Counted from the stretch's first letter, positions 27,535-36,672 are shown. The stretch is DNA of 64,000 nt from an uncultured Desulfatiglans sp. (GCA_900498135.1 LR026961.1:2053325-2117324); one strand, 5' to 3'. Notes: generated from the letters alone by a model not told the origin. Made by a program: numbers and translations.

Positions 27535-29184
27535 GTGCCTTTGGATTCAGGGATCGTGAATCATGGTGCGGGCGGCCGGTGGCGGCGGCGGGGCAGCGTT
27601 TTCGCGACGCTGCGGATGGTTTGTTTCCTGGCGGTCCTTGTGACGCCTCTGATACGGACTGCGCTGACACCGAAGGCGGCCCTTTCAGACAGCGAGAAGC
27701 GCACGTTGACGGAGATACCCCGCCTCGAGTTGACGGCTCGATCGGTACTGTCATTCCCGGCCCGGTTCGAGGCCTACCTGAACGATCATTTTGGATTCAG
27801 GCGGGAGTGCATCCAGGCCTTCAATTATCTGCAGGTCAGATGGCTGCGGAGGTCGCCGGAGGAACAGGTTGTCCTCGGCAGGGACGGATGGCTTTTCTAC
27901 ACAGGTGATCGGAGCATCGAGGACCATCGAGGGTTCATCTCCCTGACACCGGAGGAATTGACGAAGGCCAGGTTGGTCCTTGAAAACCGCCGCGACTGGC
28001 TTGCTGATCGAGGCATCCGGTATCTCTTTGTCGTCGCTCCGAGCAAGCACTCGATCTACCCGGAATTGCTTCCGGACTTTCTTGCGCGGCGGAGAGGCCG
28101 GACCCGCTTTGACCAGTTTCTGGCGTATATGGGCCGGGAGTCCGATTTTCAGGTGCTCGATCTGCGGCAGATCCTCCGGTCGAAAAAGGGGGATGAACGG
28201 CTGTACCTTTTGTCGGACACGCACTGGAACCCGAGGGGCGCGTATTGGGCCTACACGGAGATCATGCGCGTCGTGAATCAATGGTTTCCGGAAGAGGAGC
28301 CGCTCGAGCGGAGCCGGCTGGTCGAAACCTCGGCTGATGTGCCTGGCGGCGATTTGGCGCAGATGCTGGATCTTCGTGGTCTATTCCGGGAGTCCTATCC
28401 TTTTTTGAGGCCTCAAGAGCCTTGTGCCGAGAAGAAAAAGGAGGCCGTCGACCTCGAGGCGGTCCGGCGGGCCATACCGATCATGCCCGGAGAATCGGCA
28501 GGATTTGCGAGGGGCTGCGACCGATCCCGGCTGCGCGCCGTGGCTTTTCGCGACTCCTTCCTGGTTTCTCTGGAGGATTTCCTGGCGGAGCATTTCGCCC
28601 AGATCGATTTCATTTGGACGCACTTCGACCACAGCCTCGTCGAAAAGTATATCGCGGTGGCGAAGCCGGATGTCATTCTGGAAGAAATCGTCGAACGTTC
28701 CTTCATGGAAGTATTGGTAACGCAGGATCTGGATGTGGATGCTCTTCTCTCCGAGCGTTTTTCGCTGTCGGAACGGTCCGTGTTGAAATACGAGGGTGGA
28801 GTCCTGCCCGGGCTCAGGACCTTCGGAGACGTCCTGATCGCCGGCCGGCCGGAAGGCCTCGATGTGGTCTGCAGGGGCGGTGATCCGCAGCTGTGGCTGC
28901 CGCCTGCGAGCCTGGATGAAGGCCGCTCCTCGATCATGCGCATCATCCTCACGGTGCCGGCGGATACGGTCTTCCAGGTCTTTTACCTCACGGCTGAAAG
29001 GCCTTACCATTGTGAAGAGCAGAGCATCAGGAGGCCGGTCCGGAGCGGCCTCAACGAACTGTACATCGAGATCCCCAGGGCTGCATGCGCCGCCGATGTG
29101 CGCCTGGATCCCGGCGCGGTTCCCGGAACCTATACGTTGCATGAATTCGATTGGCGCACCCGCTCCGACAGCCATCGAATGTGA
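27535..29184 (+). CDS. AlgJ/AlgX-like periplasmic O-acetyltransferase
   Basis: 549 residues from a GTG at 27535; a GTG at 27556 or an internal site is possible because no strong ribosome site is visible. An N-terminal signal anchor (FATLRMVCFLAVLVTPLI) places the rest in the periplasm. ENRRDWLADRGIRYLFVVAP and the Asp-His pair in SDTHWN (about 227-232) belong to the SGNH-like AlgX/AlgJ fold. FRDSF near 335-340 supplies the likely serine nucleophile. Residues 400-549 form a beta-sandwich tail (VFQVFYLTAERPY, VRLDPGAVPGTY) of carbohydrate-binding type. It would transfer acetyl groups delivered by the AlgI-like protein to the glycan. Confidence 0.85.
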   Translation: MPLDSGIVNHGAGGRWRRRGSVFATLRMVCFLAVLVTPLIRTALTPKAALSDSEKRTLTEIPRLELTARSVLSFPARFEAYLNDHFGFRRECIQAFNYLQVRWLRRSPEEQVVLGRDGWLFYTGDRSIEDHRGFISLTPEELTKARLVLENRRDWLADRGIRYLFVVAPSKHSIYPELLPDFLARRRGRTRFDQFLAYMGRESDFQVLDLRQILRSKKGDERLYLLSDTHWNPRGAYWAYTEIMRVVNQWFPEEEPLERSRLVETSADVPGGDLAQMLDLRGLFRESYPFLRPQEPCAEKKKEAVDLEAVRRAIPIMPGESAGFARGCDRSRLRAVAFRDSFLVSLEDFLAEHFAQIDFIWTHFDHSLVEKYIAVAKPDVILEEIVERSFMEVLVTQDLDVDALLSERFSLSERSVLKYEGGVLPGLRTFGDVLIAGRPEGLDVVCRGGDPQLWLPPASLDEGRSSIMRIILTVPADTVFQVFYLTAERPYHCEEQSIRRPVRSGLNELYIEIPRAACAADVRLDPGAVPGTYTLHEFDWRTRSDSHRM

Positions 29185-29213
29185 ACGGAAGACTAGGAGC
29201 ATCCCGGTCGATT

Positions 29214-30518
29214 ATGAAAATCATCGCCTTTTATCTCCCCCAGTTTCACCCTGTGCCGGAAAACGATCTCTGGTGGGGCAAAGGGTTTACGGATTGGCGC
29301 AATGTCGCGAAGGCCAGACCCAATTTCGCCGGGCATTACCAGCCGCACATCCCTTCCGATCTGGGGTTTTATGACTTGAGGGTTTCGGAGACCCGTGAAG
29401 CGCAGGCCGAACTCGCCCGCGCGTACGGGATCGACGGGTTCTGCTATCATCATTACTGGTTCAACGGCAGGCGTCTTCTGGAGCGGCCGTTCGAGGAGGT
29501 CTTGAGGACCGGCCGGCCGGAGATGCCCTTTTGTCTGTGTTGGGCGAACGAGAACTGGACCCGCCGGTGGGACGGTGACGAGCAGGAGATCCTGATCGCG
29601 CAAACCCATTCGGCTCATGATGACAGGGCCTTCATACAGAGTCTCTTTCCAGCGTTCGAAGACCGGCGCTACATCTGTATAGACGGCCGGCCGTTACTGG
29701 TCGTCTATCGCGTCAACTTGTTGCCGGATCCAAAGGCAACCGCAGAGATCTGGCGCGAGGAGTGTCATCGGCGAGGATTTCCGGGGGTTCATCTGTGCGC
29801 GGCGCAGAGTTTCGGCATCACCGATCCCAGGCCGTATGGATTCGATTCGGCGCTCGAATTTCCGCCCCACGGTGTGTTCAGCCGCAAGATGAATCACTGG
29901 CTGCGGATCGTCAACCGCCGCTACGAAGGCAGCGTTTATGACTATCGTGAGGTGATTCTGAACAGTATCCGGTCGAAGGACCCGGATTATTGCCTGTTCA
30001 GGGCGGTGATGCCTGCGTGGGACAACACAGCCCGGCGCCAGAACGACAGCAATTGCTTTGTCAATATTTCCCCCGAGAAATACGAGTTCTGGCTGGCGTC
30101 GGCCATCGCCAGAACCCGTTCGAGGTTTGATGGGGACTTGCAACTGGTCTTTATCAATGCCTGGAACGAGTGGGGTGAAGGATGCCATCTCGAACCCGAT
30201 ATGCGTTACGGACACCAATTCCTGGCCGCCACCGAACGGGCCAGGCGGAACGTGGTGCTGACAGGCGCGTGTTGCGGTCTTCGTTTGCCTATTGAGTGGG
30301 ATGATGGTATGAATGACCCGTCTGTTTCCGAAGTGATGCGTTTTTTGGCTTCCCAGCCGGAAAAGATCTTTCTGGTGGATTATCGGATGATTTCTTTTGC
30401 CGCCTCGCCTCCGACGCTCAGTGAGAGATGGATCATGCGGCTGAAGCGGATGCAGGGGAATGGCGGAGCGGATGGATGGCACAGCCTCTTTAAACAGGTG
30501 CTGCGGCGATGGACCTGA
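29214..30518 (+). CDS. WbsX-like glycan enzyme (GH99-like fold)
   Basis: 434 residues from the ATG at 29214; an in-frame ATG at 29151 would overlap the previous gene and lacks the conserved start. The family hallmarks are all present: IIAFYLPQFHPVPENDLWWG, GFTDWRNV, IDGFCYHHYWFNGRRLLE, FCLCWANENWTRRWDG and FINAWNEWGEGCHLEPD. WbsX-domain proteins (PF14307) share a fold with endo-mannosidase GH99 and are common in O-antigen and rhamnan loci. Whether they are hydrolases or transferases is not settled, although the two acidic residues in WANENW and WNEWGEG fit a GH-like active site. The gene has AGGAG 13 bases before its start and sits between the AlgJ-like gene and a GT2 gene. Confidence 0.88.
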   Translation: MKIIAFYLPQFHPVPENDLWWGKGFTDWRNVAKARPNFAGHYQPHIPSDLGFYDLRVSETREAQAELARAYGIDGFCYHHYWFNGRRLLERPFEEVLRTGRPEMPFCLCWANENWTRRWDGDEQEILIAQTHSAHDDRAFIQSLFPAFEDRRYICIDGRPLLVVYRVNLLPDPKATAEIWREECHRRGFPGVHLCAAQSFGITDPRPYGFDSALEFPPHGVFSRKMNHWLRIVNRRYEGSVYDYREVILNSIRSKDPDYCLFRAVMPAWDNTARRQNDSNCFVNISPEKYEFWLASAIARTRSRFDGDLQLVFINAWNEWGEGCHLEPDMRYGHQFLAATERARRNVVLTGACCGLRLPIEWDDGMNDPSVSEVMRFLASQPEKIFLVDYRMISFAASPPTLSERWIMRLKRMQGNGGADGWHSLFKQVLRRWT

Positions 30519-30544
30519 TCTATAGAATCTGCTGATGTGCGGCG

Positions 30545-31447
30545 ATGTTTTACCCGAAAGTATCGATTGTCATTCCCTCCTATAACCACGCCCGGTTCAT
30601 AGAAGCCGCCCTCCTTTCGGTAGAAGACCAAACCTATGAAAATCTTGAAATCATCGTGGTCGATGACGGTTCCAGCGACGGAAGTTTAGCGGTCATCGAG
30701 AGGACCGCGGGGCGAATCCATCGCGGCTTGCGCGTTGTCAGGCAACGCAATCGCGGTGCGGCGGCGGCGATCAACCGTGGACTGAAGCTCGCCGGCGGCA
30801 AGTATATCAACATCCTAAACAGCGATGATCTGTTCGCGCCTGAGAGAATCGCGTATTTCGTCGAGCGGTTGGAGAAATCGGGTGCGAAGCTGGCCTTTTC
30901 GGGCATTCGCTGCATCGATGAAAACGGGGCTGAAGTGGATGAGTCGAACGAGACTGCCGCCTACGTTTATCGCAAACAGGTTGAGATGGCCCGGTACCCC
31001 TCGGTCGGATTCGCTCTGCTCGATTCGAACGTGGCCATTTCATCCGGGAATATTTTTGCGGCGAAGGAAATCTATGAGACCCTTCACGGCTTCAGACCCT
31101 ATCTTTACTGCCATGACTGGGATTTTCTGCTCCGGGCGCTCTGCTTGACCGAGCCGCTCTATATCCACAGACCCATGTATTATTACAGGCTTCACGGAGG
31201 GAACACCTTCCGAAAACTCGCCCACCGCGCAAAGGCGGAGACCACCGGGACCCTGCGGAAGTACTTCGGAAACGTCCGGGGCGGTCGGCTTTCGAATGCC
31301 GATGCGCCAAGCCCCCGGCGATGGCCTGGATATTTCGAAGAATTCGTGCGGGAGAAGGGGTACCAACCCTATTGGGAGCGATTCCCGCGGCTGCGGTCCT
31401 TGTGGTCCCTATGCAGGCGCTCGCTTCATGGAGCGGTTCATGTCTAG
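30545..31447 (+). CDS. GT2 glycosyltransferase
   Basis: 300 residues, a classic GT-A fold: VSIVIPSYNHARFIEAAL, VEDQTYENLEIIVVDDGSSD, NRGLKLAGGKYINILNSDD (metal site about 92-95). The C-terminal half has NIFAAKEIYETLHGFRPYLY and YYRLHGGN. The last two are typical of enzymes that add hexose or deoxyhexose to a surface glycan. The 3' end overlaps the next GT2 gene by 8 bases, so both are translated from one message. The final 60 residues are basic, in keeping with a membrane-associated tail. Sugar specificity cannot be assigned. Confidence 0.88.
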   Translation: MFYPKVSIVIPSYNHARFIEAALLSVEDQTYENLEIIVVDDGSSDGSLAVIERTAGRIHRGLRVVRQRNRGAAAAINRGLKLAGGKYINILNSDDLFAPERIAYFVERLEKSGAKLAFSGIRCIDENGAEVDESNETAAYVYRKQVEMARYPSVGFALLDSNVAISSGNIFAAKEIYETLHGFRPYLYCHDWDFLLRALCLTEPLYIHRPMYYYRLHGGNTFRKLAHRAKAETTGTLRKYFGNVRGGRLSNADAPSPRRWPGYFEEFVREKGYQPYWERFPRLRSLWSLCRRSLHGAVHV

Positions 31448-32429
31448 CTCTCCTTGCCGGGTGGCGGTCATTATCGTCAACTGGAACGGCAGGACCCTTT
31501 TGCCGGAATGCCTGGATGGACTGAGACAGCAGACGTTCCGCGAATTCGAGACGGTGGTGGTGGACAACGGGTCGACGGATGGATCGGTTCGGTTTCTGGA
31601 GGCCCGGTATCCGTGGGTGAGGCTCATCGCCCTGTCCGAAAATGCCGGCTTCTGCAAGGCCAACAATCTGGCCATGGCTCAAGCGAAAACGCCTTATGTG
31701 GCCCTTTTGAACAACGATGCGGTGGCGAATCCCGACTGGCTCGAAAATCTTGTGGCGGCCCTCGAGCGGAGCCCGGAGGCCGGATCCGCGGCCTCGAAGA
31801 TGGTCTCCTATTGGAATCCGACGGTGATAGACTGCGCCGGCGCCGGATATTCGAAGGCGGGGGCCGGCGTCATCCGCGGCCGCGGCCGCCCGGCGTCGGA
31901 TTTCAGCAGAGAGGAGTGGGTCTTTGGCGCCTGCGCCGGGGCGGCGCTTTATCGAACCGATATGCTGCGCGAGATCGGGTTGTTCCCGGAGCATTTCTTT
32001 CTGCTTTACGAGGATCTGGATTTGAGCTTCAGGGCTCAACTGAGGGGCTGGCGCTGCCTGTTCGTGCCTGACGCCGTGGTTGCCCACAAGATGAGCAGCA
32101 GCATCGTCCACGATTCTCCGACATCCGTCTATTATGGGCACCGTAATCTCGAGTGGGTCTGGGTCCGCAACATGCCCTCCGTTCTTCTGGCGCGGTCATT
32201 CGGCCGGCACCTGGCCTATGGGATAGGCTGCCTGGCATTTTACCTGATGCGGGGCCGGGGCGGGGTCTTTTTACGGTCCAAGAAGGACGCGCTCAAAGGC
32301 ATGGGCAGGGCATTCAGGGCGCGCAAAGAGATTCATCGGCGAAGAGGCATCGCCATTGGCGATCTTTGGGGACTCTTCGACGAAGAAACCTTTCTCCCGA
32401 GGCTGAAACGACGTTTGGGCACGTTATGA
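31440..32429 (+). CDS. GT2 rhamnosyltransferase-like glycosyltransferase
   Basis: 329 residues. The ATG at 31440 has GGAGCGG six bases upstream; a further ATG at 31428 gives four more residues. It belongs to the WbbL-like group: VAVIIVNWNGRTLLPECLDG, VVDNGSTDGSV, the DxD-type LNNDAVANPDW, FGACAGAALYRTDML and the acceptor motif LLYEDLDLSFRAQLRGW. The same motif set is in the GT2 half of the fusion at 12049. Such enzymes often transfer rhamnose, which would fit a GDP- or dTDP-deoxysugar pathway, although no dTDP-rhamnose genes are in view. Its start overlaps the previous gene by 8 bases. Confidence 0.88.
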   Translation: MSSSPCRVAVIIVNWNGRTLLPECLDGLRQQTFREFETVVVDNGSTDGSVRFLEARYPWVRLIALSENAGFCKANNLAMAQAKTPYVALLNNDAVANPDWLENLVAALERSPEAGSAASKMVSYWNPTVIDCAGAGYSKAGAGVIRGRGRPASDFSREEWVFGACAGAALYRTDMLREIGLFPEHFFLLYEDLDLSFRAQLRGWRCLFVPDAVVAHKMSSSIVHDSPTSVYYGHRNLEWVWVRNMPSVLLARSFGRHLAYGIGCLAFYLMRGRGGVFLRSKKDALKGMGRAFRARKEIHRRRGIAIGDLWGLFDEETFLPRLKRRLGTL

Positions 32430-32463
32430 AAACCCCGGTCTGGAAATCTTAGGCGGTCTTCCG

Positions 32464-33807
32464 GTGGCGGCAAACGACACGTCTTTTCGTTCCCTTTCCC
32501 GCCTTGCCAGATTGGGGTCCGAGGCTGGCTGGACGTTCCTTGGGCAGGCCGGGATTGCCGCGGGTGCCATCTTTGCGGTCAAGATCCTGACCCACTACCT
32601 CGAACCGGCACAGTTTGGTCGTTTGATGCTGGCCACCACTCTGATCCAAGCGGTGGCGGCTCAGGTCTATGGTCCTTTGGCGCAGGGGATGATGCGTTTC
32701 TGGTCCCTCTCACAGGAGCGGGGCCAGCAGGAGGAATTTGTGCATTCTTCCCGGAAAATCAGCGCGATCCTGAACCGGGCAATGCTGCTGCTGACGCTCC
32801 TGGCGGTTGGAGGGGTTTTCTTTCTCGAAGGGCGGCAATGGAGCCTGTTGGTGGCCTTGTCTCTTTTGGTGGGGATTTTCACCGGTCAGTCCTGGACACG
32901 CATGTTGGCCCTGATGGCTGCACGAGAGAGAAAAGCCATTGCCATCGTAACAACAGGGATTGCTTTTTTAAAACCTCTTTCTGGAATCGGGTTGATTTTG
33001 CTGTTCTCACCGGATGCGAACTGGGTTCTGTTGGGATATCTGGGTGGAGCCTTTTCTGGTTTACTGGTGATCGACCGCATCTATCAAAAAAGGATCGTTG
33101 GCGGCCTGACGTCAACCAGGCAAATGAGCGGGCTTGAAAAGGGTAATCTCGGAAAAGACCTCCTCTCTTTTTCATGGCCGTTTTTCATTTACGGTGTTTT
33201 CAGTTGGCTGTATGAGTCATGTGACCGCTGGTCTCTCCAGTACCATTTCGGCTCTGAGGTGGTCGGTGCCTTTTCCGTCGCCGGGCAGCTGGCGATGTAC
33301 CCTCTAATTCTCCTCTCGGGCTTTTTGGGAATGCTTTTTTCCCCCATCGCCTACCAACGCGCCGGCTCCCTCGACTCAGAAAAGGCTTTTCGGGCGGGGA
33401 ATCGGCTGCTTTTCTTCATGGTTCTGATCTATGTCGCTTGCTGCGGGTGTCTGGTTGCAGGATATGCCTTGATCCACGAGCAAATCGTGCTGCTGGTGAG
33501 CGGCAGTTCCTATACAGCTTTTTCCTACCTGCTGCCTGGCCTGACGATTGCGTGGTCTCTGTACTACTTCGGACACACACTTACCGGCTTCGGCATGCTG
33601 GCAAATCGTCCAAAACTTTACGTTTTGCCAAAGTTCATCGCGACAGGTCTCGCGGCAGTCTTCGGTATTGTTTTGCCGCTGTGGTATGGTCCGGAGGGGG
33701 TGGTGTGGGCTTTGGGTATAGCGGGCTTCGTCTATGCTACGTGGTGCTTGGTGATCGCCTGCAGGCTTTCCAGGAATAGGCCTCTGCCGCTATCTCCAAG
33801 GGGCTAG
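32464..33807 (+). CDS. Wzx-type polysaccharide flippase
   Basis: 447 residues and twelve or more predicted transmembrane segments. The N-terminus (GWTFLGQAGIAAGAIFAVKILTHYLEPAQFGRLML) is typical of the polysaccharide synthase/MATE-like superfamily of lipid-linked oligosaccharide flippases. The GTG at 32464 follows AGGCGG with a 7-base gap. In Wzx/Wzy-dependent pathways the protein moves undecaprenyl-diphosphate-linked repeat units to the periplasmic face. It ends the plus-strand glycan gene run; the next gene runs in the opposite direction 26 bases away. I see no clear Wzy polymerase in the window, although the GT-C type protein at 5553 could be mistaken for one. Confidence 0.85.
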   Translation: MAANDTSFRSLSRLARLGSEAGWTFLGQAGIAAGAIFAVKILTHYLEPAQFGRLMLATTLIQAVAAQVYGPLAQGMMRFWSLSQERGQQEEFVHSSRKISAILNRAMLLLTLLAVGGVFFLEGRQWSLLVALSLLVGIFTGQSWTRMLALMAARERKAIAIVTTGIAFLKPLSGIGLILLFSPDANWVLLGYLGGAFSGLLVIDRIYQKRIVGGLTSTRQMSGLEKGNLGKDLLSFSWPFFIYGVFSWLYESCDRWSLQYHFGSEVVGAFSVAGQLAMYPLILLSGFLGMLFSPIAYQRAGSLDSEKAFRAGNRLLFFMVLIYVACCGCLVAGYALIHEQIVLLVSGSSYTAFSYLLPGLTIAWSLYYFGHTLTGFGMLANRPKLYVLPKFIATGLAAVFGIVLPLWYGPEGVVWALGIAGFVYATWCLVIACRLSRNRPLPLSPRG

Positions 33808-33833
33808 AAGATTCTCGGTCTTGCGCCAAGGTT

Positions 33834-34547
33834 TCATCCTGGCTGGTGGGCGCTGTCCTGTTCTTTTCTGGCAAAGATGAAGACTTCCAATTCGGATTTT
33901 ACGAGAAGAAGCATTTTTCTTATGAATTTGAACCCGAATTCCCCCATGTGAAAACGCGTGGCCCAAACAGCTGAAAATCGATCGTAGCCGAAGGGGAGAA
34001 CAGTTCCTGACACCACTTCGAAACCGGTTTTTTCGATCAGATTCCCAAGTGTTTGAACATTCCATGAATACAGATGGTGGTTTGGCTCCTGAGGGTCGTA
34101 GCGATGGTATTTTCTGCCTCTTTCGAAGGGAACGAACAGAAGCAGTCTGCCGTTTCTGCGCAGTTTGCGCTGAATATCAAGTAATGTTTGGGGCGGGTTT
34201 CCGGTGTGTTCGAGCACGTGATGGCACAAGACGACATCGAAATGCTCATCTGGAAAGGCGTCCAAATCAGATATGAATTCTATTCCACGCTTTTCCAGAG
34301 GCTCCCGAAGGTGAGCAGATAGGTCGTATCCCACTCGTTTTTTGCACTGCAATTCGGCAATATTCCATCCTATTCCAACACCATATTCAAGAACAACGTC
34401 CTCTTTTTTGACAAAAGAACGGATCTTTTTGACGCGTAATTTTGCTATCCATGGAAATGCATTTTCTGGTATACCGTGTATTGTCCGATGATATTGTTCT
34501 CCCTCGCTTTTCAGGTATTGTTTTTCAACTTTTTCAGTGAATTCCAT
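33834..34547 (-). CDS. SAM-dependent methyltransferase (Methyltransf_23-like)
   Basis: 237 residues. Motif I is VLEYGVGIGWNIAEL (about 43-57), strand 2 is VGYDLSAH, strand 4 is FDVVLCHHVLEHTGNP, and LRRNGRLLLFVPFERGRKYH follows. HHLYSWNVQTLGNLIEKTGFEV is the usual C-terminal arrangement of methyltransferases that act on sugars or lipid-linked glycans in LPS loci. The gene faces the flippase gene tail to tail, with 26 bases between, and closes the polysaccharide locus. Substrate unknown. Confidence 0.82.
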   Translation of the reverse strand: MEFTEKVEKQYLKSEGEQYHRTIHGIPENAFPWIAKLRVKKIRSFVKKEDVVLEYGVGIGWNIAELQCKKRVGYDLSAHLREPLEKRGIEFISDLDAFPDEHFDVVLCHHVLEHTGNPPQTLLDIQRKLRRNGRLLLFVPFERGRKYHRYDPQEPNHHLYSWNVQTLGNLIEKTGFEVVSGTVLPFGYDRFSAVWATRFHMGEFGFKFIRKMLLLVKSELEVFIFARKEQDSAHQPG

Positions 34548-34578
34548 TATTTTAGTGTATCTTCCCTGTTTCGGTTTG

Positions 34579-34610
34579 AATGCGGGGCGGCTTAGTTCAC
34601 ACCCCGCATT
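34579..34610. terminator. Possible hairpin terminator between methyltransferase and DUF35 gene
   Basis: AATGCGGGG (34579-34587) pairs exactly with CCCCGCATT (34602-34610) around a 14-base loop. The T-run is short on both sides (TTTGTT on the plus strand), so ending of the DUF35 transcript from the right is plausible but not certain. Confidence 0.5.
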
Positions 34611-34619
34611 TGTTCAGCA

Positions 34620-35213
34620 TCATTCGAAGGTGAATCCTTTAGGCAGCTTGGAGGAAGGGGTGCCTTCCGGGACCCAGGACAGGTCCGTGATGGTGTAGGT
34701 CGGCTCCAGGGTCTGGAAGATCGGGACGACGCGCATGCCGATCTTCGGGTCGCCGACCGAAAGGTAGCTCATGAGGATCGTCGAGACGCCCTTGAACTCG
34801 ACGTTGATGAACTTGATCGGCTTGTCGAGGGTGTTGAAGGCCCCGGATCGCTCACAGACCATGAAGGTGTGGATGGTGGCGGTCGTCTTGCAGATTTCGG
34901 TCAGATCCACGACCGTGTTGCGCTGCAGACAGTCCGGGCAATGGATCCGGAACGGCAGGTAGACGGTGCCCGGGAACTCGCAGTCCGGGTTGTCGCAGCG
35001 GCTGCCGTGGATCTTGCCTTTGGACAGATTTTCGAAAAAGACGGCCTCGGCGCCGTAAGTGTGGATATAGGTCATGCATCTCGGGTTGGTGACGCCGACG
35101 AGATGCCACTTCTCGTCCTCGCTCCGGATCGGCATGTTGGGGGTGATGGTGTGGAAGTCCCCCTTGATCTTGTATTGCCCCCTTTTGACAACGACGGTTC
35201 CAAATATACTCAT
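34620..35213 (-). CDS. DUF35 OB-fold Zn-ribbon protein, thiolase partner
   Basis: 197 residues. A Zn-ribbon lies near residues 75-100 with four cysteines in CDNPDC and CPDC, followed by an OB-fold half (FINVEFKGVSTILMSYL, IGMRVVPIFQTLEPTYTITD). This is the DUF35 build. Members bind acyl-CoA and form complexes with thiolase-fold proteins: BbsA with BbsB in toluene breakdown, ChsH2 with the aldolase Ltp2 in steroid breakdown, PhlB with PhlC. Here the thiolase-fold gene starts upstream and ends 22 bases before this gene, so a heteromeric complex is likely. The N-terminal 70 residues before the ribbon are longer than in minimal members. Confidence 0.85.
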   Translation of the reverse strand: MSIFGTVVVKRGQYKIKGDFHTITPNMPIRSEDEKWHLVGVTNPRCMTYIHTYGAEAVFFENLSKGKIHGSRCDNPDCEFPGTVYLPFRIHCPDCLQRNTVVDLTEICKTTATIHTFMVCERSGAFNTLDKPIKFINVEFKGVSTILMSYLSVGDPKIGMRVVPIFQTLEPTYTITDLSWVPEGTPSSKLPKGFTFE

Positions 35214-35235
35214 CGAGGTGTCCTCCTCTCATTCA

Positions 35236-36672
35236 TCAGGCATCGGGTTTCAGGAGATGGTCCGGGTCCATCAGGATAGTGGCAGTGACATGCGAACCGA
35301 CCCCGGCGTGGCTGATGGCCATGCCGCGCTTGGCGCCTTTCACCTGGAGATCCTGCCAGTCATCGGGCTTTTTGCGGTTGAAGGCCTTCCAGAGGTCCGG
35401 GTCGCCGTGGAGCTCCGCCCAGCGGTTCCAAAGATGGAGCGCGACCTCGAAGGTCTGCATGATGCCGGTGGCACCCACCGCGTGCATGCAGCCGATCAGG
35501 CCGCCGGAGAGGTTCGACGGCAGACGGCCGGGTTTGCCGGTGTGCGGATTGGTGTGATAGCAGTCGCCGGATTCCACGTAGTCCCGCCCCTCGCCGTAGG
35601 GTCGCAGGCCGACGTCCTCATAGGTCTGGACGTCGCTGATGGTGAAGGCGTCGTGGAGCTCGATCACGTCCAGGTCGTCCATGGGGTTGTGGATGCCGGC
35701 CATCCTGTAGCCATAGTAGGTGCACATGCGGGCGCCCAGAAAGCCGGTGAAGCCCGGATAGCGCTCTCCGCCCGGGAACCGTTCGGCGAGGTCGGCATAC
35801 TGGTCGGCCGACTCGTGCGGAAGGAGCGGGATCTCCATGTGGCGACGACAGGCGGGCCGCAGGGTGTGGCTCCCGGCGGCGACCCAGATCCTGAGGGGCT
35901 TGTTCTTGGTGCCCTTCGTCAGCTCCAGGGCGGTGTCCTCGTCGCAAATGATGGCGCAGGCGGCGCCGACGCTCATGAGGCAGCAGTCCAAGGCCCGCAG
36001 CGGGTAAGCCACCACGGGGGATTTGAGGACGTCCTCGACGGTGATCTTCATCGGCGCCTGGGCGAACGGATTGAACCGGGCGTAGCCGTGGTGCTTGACG
36101 GAGATCTCCGCCAGGGTGCGGCGGAAGGATTCCTCCTCGCGGCCGAAGACCTGCCAGTACTTCTGGGCCATGACGGCGTAATAACCTGTGTAGATGTGAC
36201 CCAGCGGCGTTTCCCAGTCCTTGTCGGCGGCGCAGGAGATCAGGTGGTTCCCCTCGTCCGTCGGGACTTCGTCCATGCGCTCCCAACCCATGGCGAGCGC
36301 ACAGTCCGAATACCCGGAGGCGACGGCCTTCACCGCCTCCCAGAGGGTCGATCCGCCGGTGGCGCCGCCGGTCTTGATGCCGATGTTGCCGAGCGGGTCC
36401 AGGCCGAGGCGGTCATGGATGACGGCCTCGCCGAGGAGCTGGTCGCCGAAGTGGTCCGCAAAATGGCCGTAATAGCAGCTGTGGATGTATCGTTTCAGCT
36501 CGGCAGGGGTTTTGTCGATGAGGCGGGCGGCCATCGCCAAGGCGTCGATGCAGAGCTCTTCGGTCCGCTTTTCGGGGATGGCGCGGTCGAACTTCGACTG
36601 CCCGGCGGTGACGAGGTAAACGGGCCTCATAAGCTTCGGTGTTTTCAATTGTCTGTCGCTGAAGGTAATCAA
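35236..36672 (-). CDS. Thiolase-fold protein lacking the nucleophilic cysteine
   Basis: 478 residues from a TTG at 36672, chosen because AAAGGAGG lies six bases upstream; a TTG at 36696 would put that site inside the gene. The protein matches SCP2-type thiolases along its length: YLVTAGQSKFDRA, VASGYSDCALAMGWERMDEV, ELHDAFTISDVQ and NLSGGLIGCMHAVGATG, the last being the GH-x-GATG region. At the position of the acylated cysteine (normally in EAACASG) the chain reads IKTGGATGGST, so glycine replaces cysteine. Loss of this cysteine is known in the retro-aldolase Ltp2, which also needs a DUF35 partner. A C-C lyase, not a classical thiolase, is therefore the better guess. Substrate unknown; about 80 residues longer than most thiolases. 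Confidence 0.85.
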   Translation of the reverse strand: MITFSDRQLKTPKLMRPVYLVTAGQSKFDRAIPEKRTEELCIDALAMAARLIDKTPAELKRYIHSCYYGHFADHFGDQLLGEAVIHDRLGLDPLGNIGIKTGGATGGSTLWEAVKAVASGYSDCALAMGWERMDEVPTDEGNHLISCAADKDWETPLGHIYTGYYAVMAQKYWQVFGREEESFRRTLAEISVKHHGYARFNPFAQAPMKITVEDVLKSPVVAYPLRALDCCLMSVGAACAIICDEDTALELTKGTKNKPLRIWVAAGSHTLRPACRRHMEIPLLPHESADQYADLAERFPGGERYPGFTGFLGARMCTYYGYRMAGIHNPMDDLDVIELHDAFTISDVQTYEDVGLRPYGEGRDYVESGDCYHTNPHTGKPGRLPSNLSGGLIGCMHAVGATGIMQTFEVALHLWNRWAELHGDPDLWKAFNRKKPDDWQDLQVKGAKRGMAISHAGVGSHVTATILMDPDHLLKPDA

